The notes beneath the pieces were generated by a model. It did not search any database. It was not told the DNA's origin and was given only the letters and a program-made list of their open reading frames with translations. DNA of 64,000 bases, from positions 203,864 through 267,863 of the forward strand of contig NZ_VOSC01000019.1 of NCBI RefSeq assembly GCF_007997385.1, given 5' to 3'. This stretch comes from Seonamhaeicola algicola. Its GTDB lineage: Bacteria > Bacteroidota > Bacteroidia > Flavobacteriales > Flavobacteriaceae. The first letter of the stretch is position 1. Every line of letters starts with the position of its first letter. Position numbers and translations under genes: made by a program. This document shows positions 24,779 to 33,770 of this stretch, one piece after another.

Positions 24779-26055
24779 TATAATATTTCAGCTAGTTGTT
24801 GTGTTAATTTTTGTCTGCTATACTTTTGCAAACCTACAGCATGCACTTTTAAACTATCATTCTTATAGGCTTTGTAGTGATTTAAAATAGCAACTTTTAA
24901 CGCTTCATAATTAGCGTAATTAAAATAGGCGCCTGTATTGGTTTCTTTTATTATTTTTTCAACATCAGACCCCTTTGGCCCTAAAGCTATGATAGGACGA
25001 TTTGAAACCATATACTCAAACAATTTACCAGGAATAATACACTTAGTTTCTTCGGAATCAATTTCAACAAGCAACAGTACTTGTGATTTTTTTTGAAACA
25101 CAATAGCTTCTTTATGAGAAACATAACCAAACTCATTCACACAATTACTTAAACCATTTTTTTCAATATACTGCAACACATCATTACTAACAGCGCCTAT
25201 AAAATTGAGTTGTAAATCCTTTTTAAATTCAGGATGTTTCTGAGCTAAGTCTCGTAACACCCGCCATAAAATTTCAGGATTCCTTTTTGACAATAGTGAC
25301 CCTATATGTGCTAGTGAAAATTTAGTATCTAAAGCCACTGGTGGTACGTTTTCATAATCATAGCCATTAGTAATAACATCAATAGGCTTATTCGTGAGTT
25401 TTAAAAACTCTTGCTTAGTAACAAAACTAGTTACCACCACCCTATCTGCAGTGTTTAATACTTGTTTTTCTAAAAACAAATGCTTCTTTTTTGCAGGCTT
25501 TGTTAGTTTTAGTTTTTTATGATACCCAATGGTTGTCCACGGATCCCTAAAATCTGCTAGCCATTTAACGTGTAACTGATTTTTTAATTGCATACCAATT
25601 AAGTGCAAACTATGCGGCGGTCCTGTAGTAATAACCACATCTACCGGATTATTTTCAATATACTCACGCAGAAACCGAACAGCAGGCGATACCCAATTTT
25701 TCCTAGCATCGGGAATAAAAAAGTTACCACGAATAAACAACATGACTTTTTCTATAAAGCTCTGATTTTTATAATCAGAAATAATACCCTTACTTATGGT
25801 ATTTGATTTCTTTTTTGAAAGAAAGCGCGCTAGTTTATACGGCTCTTTTATAGGGAGTTTTAGCAGTTTTAAATCTTTAGACACATCTTCAACCAAACTA
25901 GGGTCTGTTAACGCATAATTTGGATTTTCAGGAATAAAAACTATAGGTTCAATATTAAAATCTGGTAAATATTTTACAAACTTTAACCAGCGCTGTACAC
26001 CAGGACCACCAGCAGGCGGCCAATAATAAGTTATTATGAGTGCTTTTTTATGCAC
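24778..26055 (-). CDS. Glycosyltransferase, GT4-like
   Basis: I prefer a GTG start at 26055 (MHKKALIITYYWPPAGGPG), which overlaps the YfhO stop by 8 bases; the longer reading from 26094 would add 13 residues without family resemblance. The 425-aa product has a two-lobed GT-B fold: KALIITYYWPPAGGPGVQRW with the nucleotide-sugar loop at the N-terminus, WLADFRDPW in the first lobe, and the C-terminal GSLLSKRNPEILWRVL and IPGKLFEYMVSNRPIIALGPKGSDVEKI acceptor of the NDP-sugar. It probably adds a sugar to a lipid-linked glycan exported by the flippase encoded next. Donor and acceptor unknown. Confidence 0.9.
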   Translation of the reverse strand: MHKKALIITYYWPPAGGPGVQRWLKFVKYLPDFNIEPIVFIPENPNYALTDPSLVEDVSKDLKLLKLPIKEPYKLARFLSKKKSNTISKGIISDYKNQSFIEKVMLFIRGNFFIPDARKNWVSPAVRFLREYIENNPVDVVITTGPPHSLHLIGMQLKNQLHVKWLADFRDPWTTIGYHKKLKLTKPAKKKHLFLEKQVLNTADRVVVTSFVTKQEFLKLTNKPIDVITNGYDYENVPPVALDTKFSLAHIGSLLSKRNPEILWRVLRDLAQKHPEFKKDLQLNFIGAVSNDVLQYIEKNGLSNCVNEFGYVSHKEAIVFQKKSQVLLLVEIDSEETKCIIPGKLFEYMVSNRPIIALGPKGSDVEKIIKETNTGAYFNYANYEALKVAILNHYKAYKNDSLKVHAVGLQKYSRQKLTQQLAEIL

Positions 26056-28441
26056 GTTGTTGGCGTGTTTTTTTAAATTCAAAAAACAAACCACCAGCTA
26101 GCAAAAACACCAGCAACATAGAACTACCCAAAGCAATACTACTACCTGTTTTAACAACCTCAGGATCAAAAATAAATTCAATGGTATGCGTACCTTTTGG
26201 TATTTGCATGCCACGCAACGTGTAATTAACACGCATGTGTGTTGTTGGTTTACCATCTAAAAGGGTTGTCCAGCCATTTCCGTAATACACCTCCGAAAAT
26301 ACCGCAAACCCATCATTTTTATTGTTAGATGTATACTTCAAATAATTAGGCGCAACTTCTTGTAATTCAATATTTGACAAAGAATCTACTGTAAACATAT
26401 GCTTCGCAACAGATCCTTGTGTATAAACAGCTTTGTTTTTAGTATCTAAACTATCTAAAGCTAAAATTTCGTCATTAGCTGTAGCTACTTTTCTTAAGGT
26501 TTTAACAAACCAAGCATTACCATTTGCTTCATCATTTAATAATGCCGAAGGCCCTTTTTCGCCATCAATTATCACATACTTTGTATTAAGCATGTTAAGC
26601 ACATTCATATTGTTTTTTGCAATATAAAAATCAAAAACTTCACGGTAGCGTTTTAATTCTGCTGCATTATATCCGTTTAACGAATTATGAAAATATGATG
26701 CTCTGGTTCTATTTTGCAAACCTTCATTAGTAATATCAAACACCCTAAAATGTCCTTCGTCTTTTAAAATATCACTATCGGCAGCAGTTGCAGAAAATGG
26801 TTTATTTACTTTAATAGCTGCTACAAAATCATCATTATTAACATATCGCCTATCAACAACCACCAAATCGAATACAATAAGTATAGCGAAAACAGCAATG
26901 ACACCGTTTTCTTTAATTTTATTTTTTAGAAAGAAATATACAGTACCCGCAGCCAGCAATACTAAAACCAATGTTCGTAAAGTATCGGCAGTAAAAATAG
27001 ATTTTCTATCATCTTTGACAGCGTTTATAAAATCTTGCCCATAGTTTTGTAAATAATACCCATCATTTGCACCAGAAAATGTAAACAATGTGTTTTTAAA
27101 CAACAAAAACACAACAGCTAACCCCGCTGTAATAAGGGTAGTGTATTTAAGCGCGTTAAGTTTTTCATGGTCTTTTTCAAAATTATTTAACAAGCGTGCT
27201 AAAGCAAATATGGCTAACACAGGCACACACAATTCTAATAGTACTTGAATAGAACTTACGGCTCTAAACTTATTATAAAACGGCACATAATCAATAAATA
27301 AATCGGTTAAAAAGCCTAAGTTTTTTCCGTAAGACAGAAGTAACGACAATAGTGTACCGCCTACTAACCACCATTTTAAACGGCCTTTAACTAAAAATAG
27401 CCCCAAAACAAACAAGAAAAGAACAACAGCACCTACGTATGCTGGTGCTTCTACAATGGGCTGATTACCCCAGTAAGTTGGTGCTTCTTCAGATCGGAAT
27501 TTTTTATAGGTTTCAGAATCTTTTCCTACGTGTTCAAAATTACCACCACCCATAAAACGTGGTATAAACAAATTAAAAGTTTCAACAATACCGTAACTAA
27601 ATTGTGTAATATAATCTCTATCTAAGCCCGAAGTGACTTCTTTTGGAGTGCCATCAGCATTTATAGTTAACTCACTTTTACCTCTGGTACTTTCTTTTAC
27701 ATATTCTTGGGTAGCCAAAACTCCTGTAGCGTTTAAACCAATTGATAACACTACCGCTAGCACTAAAATACCAACCGACTTAAAATAATGTGGTAATAAT
27801 TGTTTTTTAAAAGCATCAATTAAATACACGACCCCTAAAACAATAACCAATAATAGTAAATAATAGGTCATTTGAAAGTGATTAGATACAATCTCTAACC
27901 CCATAGCCACAGTAGTTAGTAAAAAGCCTGCTATATATTTTTTTTGAAACGTAAGCAATATACCACTTAAAACCAATGGCATATAAGCAATAGCATGCGC
28001 TTTACTGTTGTGCCCTACACCTAAAATTATAATTAAATAGGTAGAAAAACCAAACGCTAAAGCACCAACAGCAGCTAGTTTAAAATCTACTTTTAATACC
28101 AGCATCAAAACATAAAAACTTAAAAGGTATAGAAACAAATAATCGGCTGGTCTTGGTAAAAACCGCAATGCTAAATCCAACTTCTTAATGTAGTTATGCG
28201 GATATTTAGCCCCTAGTTGGTAGGTTGGCATACCACCAAAAGCACTGTTTGTCCAGTAGGTTTCTTCACCTGTTTGTGCTTTATAATCTTTTTGCTGTTT
28301 AGACATCCCAATATATTGCTTGATGTCACTTTGAAAAATAGCTTTTCCTTGTAAAACAGGACTAAAATAGGCTAATGAAATAACTACAAACCCCACTAAC
28401 ACAAGTATGTGCGGCCATATTTTTTTAAATGAAAGTTGCAT
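26048..28441 (-). CDS. YfhO-family membrane protein
   Basis: The 797-aa protein has about a dozen membrane segments in its first 530 residues and a soluble C-terminal domain, as in YfhO proteins (GT-C-like membrane fold). FGGMPTYQLGAKYPHNYI and the repeated FGFSTYLIIILGVGHNSKAHAIAYMPL, as well as the C-terminal YYGNGWTTLLDGKPT...RVNYTLRGMQIPKGTHTIEFIFDP, are characteristic. In Gram-positive relatives YfhO is needed for glycosylation of teichoic acids. It heads the minus-strand operon with a glycosyltransferase and flippase, consistent with modification of an exported glycan. Confidence 0.93.
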   Translation of the reverse strand: MQLSFKKIWPHILVLVGFVVISLAYFSPVLQGKAIFQSDIKQYIGMSKQQKDYKAQTGEETYWTNSAFGGMPTYQLGAKYPHNYIKKLDLALRFLPRPADYLFLYLLSFYVLMLVLKVDFKLAAVGALAFGFSTYLIIILGVGHNSKAHAIAYMPLVLSGILLTFQKKYIAGFLLTTVAMGLEIVSNHFQMTYYLLLLVIVLGVVYLIDAFKKQLLPHYFKSVGILVLAVVLSIGLNATGVLATQEYVKESTRGKSELTINADGTPKEVTSGLDRDYITQFSYGIVETFNLFIPRFMGGGNFEHVGKDSETYKKFRSEEAPTYWGNQPIVEAPAYVGAVVLFLFVLGLFLVKGRLKWWLVGGTLLSLLLSYGKNLGFLTDLFIDYVPFYNKFRAVSSIQVLLELCVPVLAIFALARLLNNFEKDHEKLNALKYTTLITAGLAVVFLLFKNTLFTFSGANDGYYLQNYGQDFINAVKDDRKSIFTADTLRTLVLVLLAAGTVYFFLKNKIKENGVIAVFAILIVFDLVVVDRRYVNNDDFVAAIKVNKPFSATAADSDILKDEGHFRVFDITNEGLQNRTRASYFHNSLNGYNAAELKRYREVFDFYIAKNNMNVLNMLNTKYVIIDGEKGPSALLNDEANGNAWFVKTLRKVATANDEILALDSLDTKNKAVYTQGSVAKHMFTVDSLSNIELQEVAPNYLKYTSNNKNDGFAVFSEVYYGNGWTTLLDGKPTTHMRVNYTLRGMQIPKGTHTIEFIFDPEVVKTGSSIALGSSMLLVFLLAGGLFFEFKKTRQQRA

Positions 28442-28471
28442 GAACGTGCTTTAAAATCAATGATTGTGAAA

Positions 28472-28759
28472 TTAATCAATTTCTTCGAAATCCACATAAT
28501 CTCCAACATCTTTATTTGAAGTCTTACGTGTTGGTATTTTATCTATGGTGACTTCGCCTTCTTTTTTAGGTTTTTCTTGTGGCTTTCTATTTTGAAAGCC
28601 GCCATTAAACTGTTGCCCAAAACGCTCTTCTGCTTTTTTAGCTACAAACTTTATTAAAAAAGGCGAAAACAAGCGTGCCAATATTTTAACACCAAAATAA
28701 ATTAACAAAATGATGAGAATCATTTTTACTAAACCTGTGGCAGATGCAAATTGTTGCAT
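28472..28759 (-). CDS. DUF4834-like small membrane protein
   Basis: The 95-aa product has one membrane helix (residues 11-35: VKMILIILLIYFGVKILARLF), then a basic linker and the acidic C-terminal motif DVGDYVDFEEID, which matches the DUF4834 family found in Bacteroidota. It lies 30 bases upstream of YfhO on the same strand and is probably the first gene of that operon. Function unknown. Confidence 0.8.
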   Translation of the reverse strand: MQQFASATGLVKMILIILLIYFGVKILARLFSPFLIKFVAKKAEERFGQQFNGGFQNRKPQEKPKKEGEVTIDKIPTRKTSNKDVGDYVDFEEID

Positions 28760-28914
28760 GAAAATTCTTTTTTAAACAAAAATACAATTCTATATACTTA
28801 AAAAACGTTTAAAACTGATAAAAAAACTATAAAATATATATATTTGGTAACCAAATTTAAGGTAACAGCCCCATGTGTTATACCTTATTTTATTCTTTAT
28901 AATACTTAATTTTT

Positions 28915-29943
28915 ATGATGAAGCCTTACAAATCTATCCTTTTAGCCTTAATGTATTTTATTACTATACACGCCTTTAGTCAATATACTGATGTTATAAA
29001 CTCAAATCGCCCAGGAGTATCTAGAAGTGCTTTTTCAGTTGGAAAAAACGTTGTACAGTTTGAAGTTGGCCCTTATTTTGTGAAAGAAAAACGCACACCT
29101 GCAACTACTTACGAAGTTTCTGGCTTAGGAGCTGATTTTGCAGCTCGTTATGGCTTTTTATTTGAGCAATTAGAAATTAATATTGAAGGTACCTACCAAA
29201 ACGATACAAAAACATACACCTACCAAGCAGGCGCCGAAGATGATAGAGCCAACTTTAAACACTTAGCGTTGGGTGCTAAATATTTAATTTTTGATCCTTA
29301 TAAGAACGAAGAAGCCAACAAACCAAACCTTTATAGCTGGAAAGCCAACCACCGTTTTAAATGGCGTAATTTAATACCCGCCGTTTCTATTTTTGCTGGT
29401 ATAAACTATGACACTAAAAACAATCCTTTTACCGCGCCGGGTATTGAAGGCATAAGCCCTAAAGTAATGATTGCTACGCAAAACAATTTTGCTGGCGGTT
29501 GGGTTTTTGTAATGAATTTAATTAAAGACCGTATTGGCACAGACCAATCTGATTTTCAATACATACTAACACTAACACACGCCTTAAACGCTAATTGGGT
29601 TATTTTTGGTGAAACGCAAGGTATTAAAAGTGATTTTTATGCCGATAACTTATTTAGAGTTGGTGGTGCACGCTTATTTGGTAAAAATTTTCAATTAGAC
29701 ACCGCTATAACCTTTAACACCAAAGATACACCTTCGGTTTTTAACGCAAGCATTGGTGCTTCATATAGATTAGATTTTCATAAAGACCCTGTAATAGATA
29801 ATGGCACAAGTGCTGAAGATGAAGCTGGCAGACGCGACAGGAAAAGCGGCAAAAAAAGATCAAAAAAAGCATCTAAAAAAAATAAAGATACCAATGATAA
29901 TAGCCCCAAGAAACAAAAAAAACGAAGCATAGACTTTGATTAA
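28915..29943 (+). CDS. Outer membrane transporter-like beta-barrel
   Basis: The 342-aa product has a signal peptide (ending HAFSQ) and a beta-barrel with alternating strands, beginning SNRPGVSRSAFSVGKNVVQFEVGPYF as in the MetA-pathway/phenol-degradation-type outer membrane proteins (PF13557-like). The C-terminus carries an unusual Lys/Ser-rich periplasmic tail of about 45 residues (SGKKRSKKASKKNKDTND...) after the last strand. Relatives are annotated as transporters without a known substrate. Gene 29975 follows after 31 bases and may be co-transcribed. Confidence 0.8.
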   Translation: MMKPYKSILLALMYFITIHAFSQYTDVINSNRPGVSRSAFSVGKNVVQFEVGPYFVKEKRTPATTYEVSGLGADFAARYGFLFEQLEINIEGTYQNDTKTYTYQAGAEDDRANFKHLALGAKYLIFDPYKNEEANKPNLYSWKANHRFKWRNLIPAVSIFAGINYDTKNNPFTAPGIEGISPKVMIATQNNFAGGWVFVMNLIKDRIGTDQSDFQYILTLTHALNANWVIFGETQGIKSDFYADNLFRVGGARLFGKNFQLDTAITFNTKDTPSVFNASIGASYRLDFHKDPVIDNGTSAEDEAGRRDRKSGKKRSKKASKKNKDTNDNSPKKQKKRSIDFD

Positions 29944-29974
29944 ACTAAATAACACAAAAAGACGTTAACTGTAT

Positions 29975-31093
29975 ATGATTACAATTAAAGAAGTTAGCAA
30001 TAAAAAGGATTTAAAAACCTTTGTTAAATTTCCGTTTACACTCTATAAAAATTCTCAATACTGGACACCACCAATTTTAAGTCAGGAATTAAAAACTTTT
30101 GACACCAACGAAAACCCTGTATTTAATGATGCCGAAGCTAAACTTTTTTTAGCCTATAAAAACAATACCGTAGTTGGTAGAATTGCTGCCATTATTAATT
30201 GGCTTGAAGTAAAAGACCAAAAACAATTAAAAATGCGTTTTGGTTGGTTTGATTTTATTGATGATTTAGAAGTATCAAAAGCATTATTAAACAAAGTTGA
30301 AGCAATAGGAAAAGCGCATAATTTAGAGTATGCCGAAGGTCCTGTTGGGTTTTCAAACCTTGATAAAGTTGGCGTAATTACCGATGGTTTTGAGCACAAT
30401 ACCCCAATGGTAACATGGTATAACCACCCCTATTATGCTAAACATTATGAAGCTGCAAATTATAAGGTTGAAAAAGGATATATAGAAAGTAAATTTCCAT
30501 TTAGTAATGTAAAACCTGAAACCTTTGAAAAGGCACAAGCACTTATAAAAAGACGTTACCAACTTACCGCATTAAACTTCACAAAAACATCTGAAGTTAT
30601 GCCGTATGTAGATAAAATGTTTGATTTATTTAATGAAACCTACGCCTCATTATCATCATTTGTAGCTATTACTGATATTCAAAAGGAATATTTTAAAAAG
30701 AAATTTATAAGTTTTGTAAACCCTGAATATATAAAGTTTGTAATTGACAAAGACAATAATTTAATAGGGTTTGCCATAGTAATGCCTTCATTTGCAAAAG
30801 CCTTACAAAAAGCCAATGGCAGGTTATTTCCATTTGGTTTTAGGCATATTTTAAAAGCAAAAAAACACAGTAAAGACGTTAACTTTTACCTTATAGGTAT
30901 TCACCCAGATTACCAAAATAAAGGTGTACATGCAGTAATTTTTAATGAATACTATAAAACTTTTACTGAAAAAGGCATTGAATTTTGCTATAGAACACCC
31001 GAATTGGAAGACAACATAGCTATTCATCAAATTTGGAAGCATTTTAGTCCTGAAGTGTACCGCAAGCGTAAAACCTTTAGAAAAGATTTATAA
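29975..31093 (+). CDS. GNAT-like N-acetyltransferase
   Basis: The 372-aa protein belongs to the large Bacteroidota family of GNAT-fold proteins with about 370 residues. It opens MITIKEVSNKKDLKTFVKFPF and shows FLAYKNNTVVGRIAAIIN, GPVGFSNLDKVGVITDGFEH and the late acetyl-CoA site YLIGIHPDYQNKGVHAVIFNEYYKTF. The N-terminal part occupies the position of a non-catalytic GNAT domain. The substrate is unknown; some relatives carry an unrelated GTP cyclohydrolase label. It ends in a perfect terminator. Confidence 0.8.
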   Translation: MITIKEVSNKKDLKTFVKFPFTLYKNSQYWTPPILSQELKTFDTNENPVFNDAEAKLFLAYKNNTVVGRIAAIINWLEVKDQKQLKMRFGWFDFIDDLEVSKALLNKVEAIGKAHNLEYAEGPVGFSNLDKVGVITDGFEHNTPMVTWYNHPYYAKHYEAANYKVEKGYIESKFPFSNVKPETFEKAQALIKRRYQLTALNFTKTSEVMPYVDKMFDLFNETYASLSSFVAITDIQKEYFKKKFISFVNPEYIKFVIDKDNNLIGFAIVMPSFAKALQKANGRLFPFGFRHILKAKKHSKDVNFYLIGIHPDYQNKGVHAVIFNEYYKTFTEKGIEFCYRTPELEDNIAIHQIWKHFSPEVYRKRKTFRKDL

Positions 31094-31097
31094 AAAC

Positions 31098-31128
31098 AAA
31101 AAGTCCGAATTTAAAATTCGGACTTTTT
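31098..31128. terminator. Hairpin terminator
   Basis: AAAAAGTCCGAATTT and AAATTCGGACTTTTT form a 15-base-pair stem with a one-base loop. It serves the GNAT gene and the convergent acyltransferase gene. Confidence 0.93.
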
Positions 31129-31151
31129 TATGAGAATAATTAATTTATTTA

Positions 31152-32411
31152 TTACTCACCCATTGCTGCCATAACAGCGGCAGATAAACGCTTATAAGTA
31201 CCGTTTTCTAACCTGTCTCTAATCCCTTCAAAGGCAGCAAGTGTTTCATTTACATCATCTAACGTGTGTGATGCCGTAGGTATTAATCGTAATAAAATTA
31301 AACCTTTAGGAATTACAGGATATACTACAATAGAGCAGAATATACCGTAATTTTCACGTAAATCTTTAACTAAAGCCATGGCTTCCGGAATACTTCCTTT
31401 TAAATACACTGGTGTTACACAACTTTGTGTTGTACCAATATCAAAACCACGGGCTTTTAAACCAGATTGTAAAGCTGTAACATTTTCCCAAAGTTTCGCT
31501 TTTAATTCTGGCATGGTTCTTAACATTTCTAAACGTTTTAAAGCACCAACTACAAGTTGCATTTGTAGTGATTTAGCAAACATTTGAGAACGTAAGTTAT
31601 ATTTTAAGTAATCTATAATTTCTTTGTCACCTGCAATAAAAGCACCTGTACTTGCTAACGATTTTGCAAACGTAGCAAAGTACACATCAATATCATCTTG
31701 CACACCTTGTTCTTCACCAGCACCAGCACCTGTAGCGCCTAATGTACCAAAACCGTGTGCATCATCAACAAATAATCTGAAATTGAATTTCTTTTTTAAA
31801 GCTACAATTTCTTTTAAGCGTCCTTGTTCACCACGCATACCAAACACACCTTCAGAAATAACTAAAATACCTCCGCCTGTTTGTTCTGCCATTTTAGAGG
31901 CACGCTCTAAGTTTTTTTCTAAACTTTCAACATCATTATGCTTATAAGTAAAACGTTTACCCATGTGTAAACGCACACCATCAATAATACATGCGTGCGC
32001 ATCAACATCATACACAATTATATCATCTTTAGAAACCAAAGCGTCTATGGTAGACACCATACCTTGGTAACCAAAGTTTAAAAGGTATGCAGCCTCTTTA
32101 TTAACAAATGAAGCTAATTCATTTTGAAGTTTTTCATGCAAATCTGTGTGACCAGACATCATACGTGCTCCCATTGGATATGCAGAACCGTATTGAGCAG
32201 CAGCTTCAGCATCAACCTTTCTTACTTCAGGGTGGTTTGCTAAACCTAAATAATCATTTATACTCCAAGTAATAACTTCTTTCCCTTGAAATTTCATTCT
32301 ATTTGAAATTTCTCCTTCTAATTTAGGAAATACAAAGTACCCTTCTGCTTGTGATGCCCACTTACCTAATGGCCCTTTGTCTTTATAAATTTTTTCAAAT
32401 AAATCCTTCAT
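31152..32411 (-). CDS. Alpha-oxoamine synthase; probable cysteate-C-fatty acyltransferase
   Basis: The 419-aa protein is a fold-type I PLP enzyme of the alpha-oxoamine synthase family (serine palmitoyltransferase, AONS, KBL). It shows ITWSINDYLGLANHP, VDDAHGFGTLGATGAG with cofactor-binding Asp216, and the Schiff-base Lys250 in YFATFAKSLASTGAF. In Flavobacteriia one member of this family condenses cysteate with a fatty acyl chain to start capnine (sulfonolipid) synthesis, which supports gliding. The neighbouring gene encodes a cysteine-synthase-like enzyme suited to making cysteate, so I assign this role as likely. Serine palmitoyltransferase is the main alternative. A terminator separates the two genes. 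Confidence 0.8.
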   Translation of the reverse strand: MKDLFEKIYKDKGPLGKWASQAEGYFVFPKLEGEISNRMKFQGKEVITWSINDYLGLANHPEVRKVDAEAAAQYGSAYPMGARMMSGHTDLHEKLQNELASFVNKEAAYLLNFGYQGMVSTIDALVSKDDIIVYDVDAHACIIDGVRLHMGKRFTYKHNDVESLEKNLERASKMAEQTGGGILVISEGVFGMRGEQGRLKEIVALKKKFNFRLFVDDAHGFGTLGATGAGAGEEQGVQDDIDVYFATFAKSLASTGAFIAGDKEIIDYLKYNLRSQMFAKSLQMQLVVGALKRLEMLRTMPELKAKLWENVTALQSGLKARGFDIGTTQSCVTPVYLKGSIPEAMALVKDLRENYGIFCSIVVYPVIPKGLILLRLIPTASHTLDDVNETLAAFEGIRDRLENGTYKRLSAAVMAAMGE

Positions 32412-32534
32412 TTAAAAATGTCTTAACGCTATTTAATTCTAAGATAATACTAATTAAGGTGATTGTTTACTGTGCTAACACACTATTTTTTTACGGATAA
32501 AAAATATTTAGTTTAGTACCTTAGTTAGTTGGTG

Positions 32535-32542
32535 CAAAATTA
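32535..32542 (-). promoter_or_regulatory. Possible -7 box of the acyltransferase gene
   Basis: CAAAATTA reads TAATTTTG on the minus strand, an exact TAnnTTTG box, inside the 242-base gap upstream of 32411. It would give a leader of about 115 bases. No good -33 element is visible. Confidence 0.4.
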
Positions 32543-32589
32543 ATTATTTAATTGTTTTGAACATAATTTTTAGCACGCAATTATTATAA

Positions 32590-32639
32590 AATAAAAGAGA
32601 TTAAATTTTGCTTTAAAACAAAACACAATCTCTTTTATT
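32590..32639. terminator. Hairpin terminator between the two sulfonolipid-type genes
   Basis: AATAAAAGAGATT and AATCTCTTTTATT form a 13-base-pair stem across an A/T-rich loop. It should end transcription of the upstream gene 32654-33694, so the acyltransferase has its own promoter. Confidence 0.75.
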
Positions 32640-32653
32640 GAAAAGTATATTTT

Positions 32654-33694
32654 TTACTTTATATATTGAACTTTTTCTAGTGTTTCTTCATTTACACTAT
32701 CAAAAAATCCTTGATCGTTCATCCATTTATCACTGTATACTTTACTCATATATCTTGAGCCATGATCTGGAAAAATAACCACTACTTTATCATCTTTTTT
32801 AAAGGTTCCTGCTTCTCCTAATTGCTTTAAGCCTTGTACTACAGCGCCAGAAGTATAGCCAACAAACATGCCTTCTGTTCTTGCAATTTCTCTTGCTGTG
32901 TGCGCACTTTCTTCATCGGTTACCTTTACAAACTCGTCTATAACATCAAAATCTGTTGCTGCAGGTATTAAGTTTTTACCTAAACCTTCAATACGGTATG
33001 GGTAAATTTCTTTTTCATCGAACTCACGTGTTTCGTGATATTTTTTAATAACAGATCCAAAAGCATCAATACCAATAACTTTAATGTTAGGGTTTTGCTC
33101 TTTTAAATATCTTGCTGTACCTGAAATAGTACCACCTGTACCACTACATGCAACTAAATGTGTAATTTCTCCTTCGGTTTGTTGCCAAATTTCAGGACCT
33201 GTAGAGTGGTAATGTGCATCAATATTTAATTCGTTAAAATATTGATTTATATATACTGAACCTTTACGCTCTTGGTGTAAACGTTTTGCAACCTCGTAGT
33301 AAGATCTAGGATCATCGGCACTAACGTGTGCAGGACACACATATACTTTAGCACCCATAGTTTTTAACATATCTATTTTATCTGGTGAAGATTTAGAACT
33401 TACTGCTAAAACACACTCATAGCCTTTTATGATACTAACCATGGCTATACTAAAGCCTGTATTGCCTGATGTGGTTTCAATAATAGTATCACCTGGTTTT
33501 AAAATACCTTTTCTTTCGGCTTCCTCTATTATATAAAGTGCTATTCTATCTTTTGATGATTGACCCGGATTGAAAGATTCTATTTTAGCATAGAAATTAC
33601 CTTCAAATTCTGAGGTTATTTTATTAAGCTTAACAAGCGGCGTATTGCCAATTAAGTCTAAAAAACTGTTGTAAACCTTATTGTCTTGTTTCAT
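32654..33694 (-). CDS. Cysteine-synthase-like PLP enzyme; probable cysteate synthase
   Basis: The 346-aa protein is a fold-type II PLP enzyme of the cysteine synthase/cystathionine beta-synthase family: [11 protein letters not shown], Schiff-base Lys48 in [15 protein letters not shown], phosphate and substrate loop [13 protein letters not shown], and [22 protein letters not shown] differs from the usual GGSVKDR or TSSIKDR of CysK/CysM. Adjacent to an alpha-oxoamine synthase, it is best explained as the enzyme making L-cysteate, the head-group precursor of capnine lipids. Ordinary cysteine synthase cannot be excluded, but no cysE or sulfate genes are near. Confidence 0.82.
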   Translation of the reverse strand: MKQDNKVYNSFLDLIGNTPLVKLNKITSEFEGNFYAKIESFNPGQSSKDRIALYIIEEAERKGILKPGDTIIETTSGNTGFSIAMVSIIKGYECVLAVSSKSSPDKIDMLKTMGAKVYVCPAHVSADDPRSYYEVAKRLHQERKGSVYINQYFNELNIDAHYHSTGPEIWQQTEGEITHLVACSGTGGTISGTARYLKEQNPNIKVIGIDAFGSVIKKYHETREFDEKEIYPYRIEGLGKNLIPAATDFDVIDEFVKVTDEESAHTAREIARTEGMFVGYTSGAVVQGLKQLGEAGTFKKDDKVVVIFPDHGSRYMSKVYSDKWMNDQGFFDSVNEETLEKVQYIK

Positions 33695-33747
33695 TAAATG
33701 CTTTTTAAAGGGCGCAATGTATTATTAAAACGCGACTTAAAACCTGA

Positions 33748-33755
33748 CAAAAATA
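33748..33755 (-). promoter_or_regulatory. -7 promoter box of the cysteine-synthase-like gene
   Basis: CAAAAATA reads TATTTTTG on the minus strand (TAnnTTTG), 53 bases before the start at 33694. Confidence 0.45.
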
Positions 33756-33770
33756 AGTTTTTTTTTTAAA

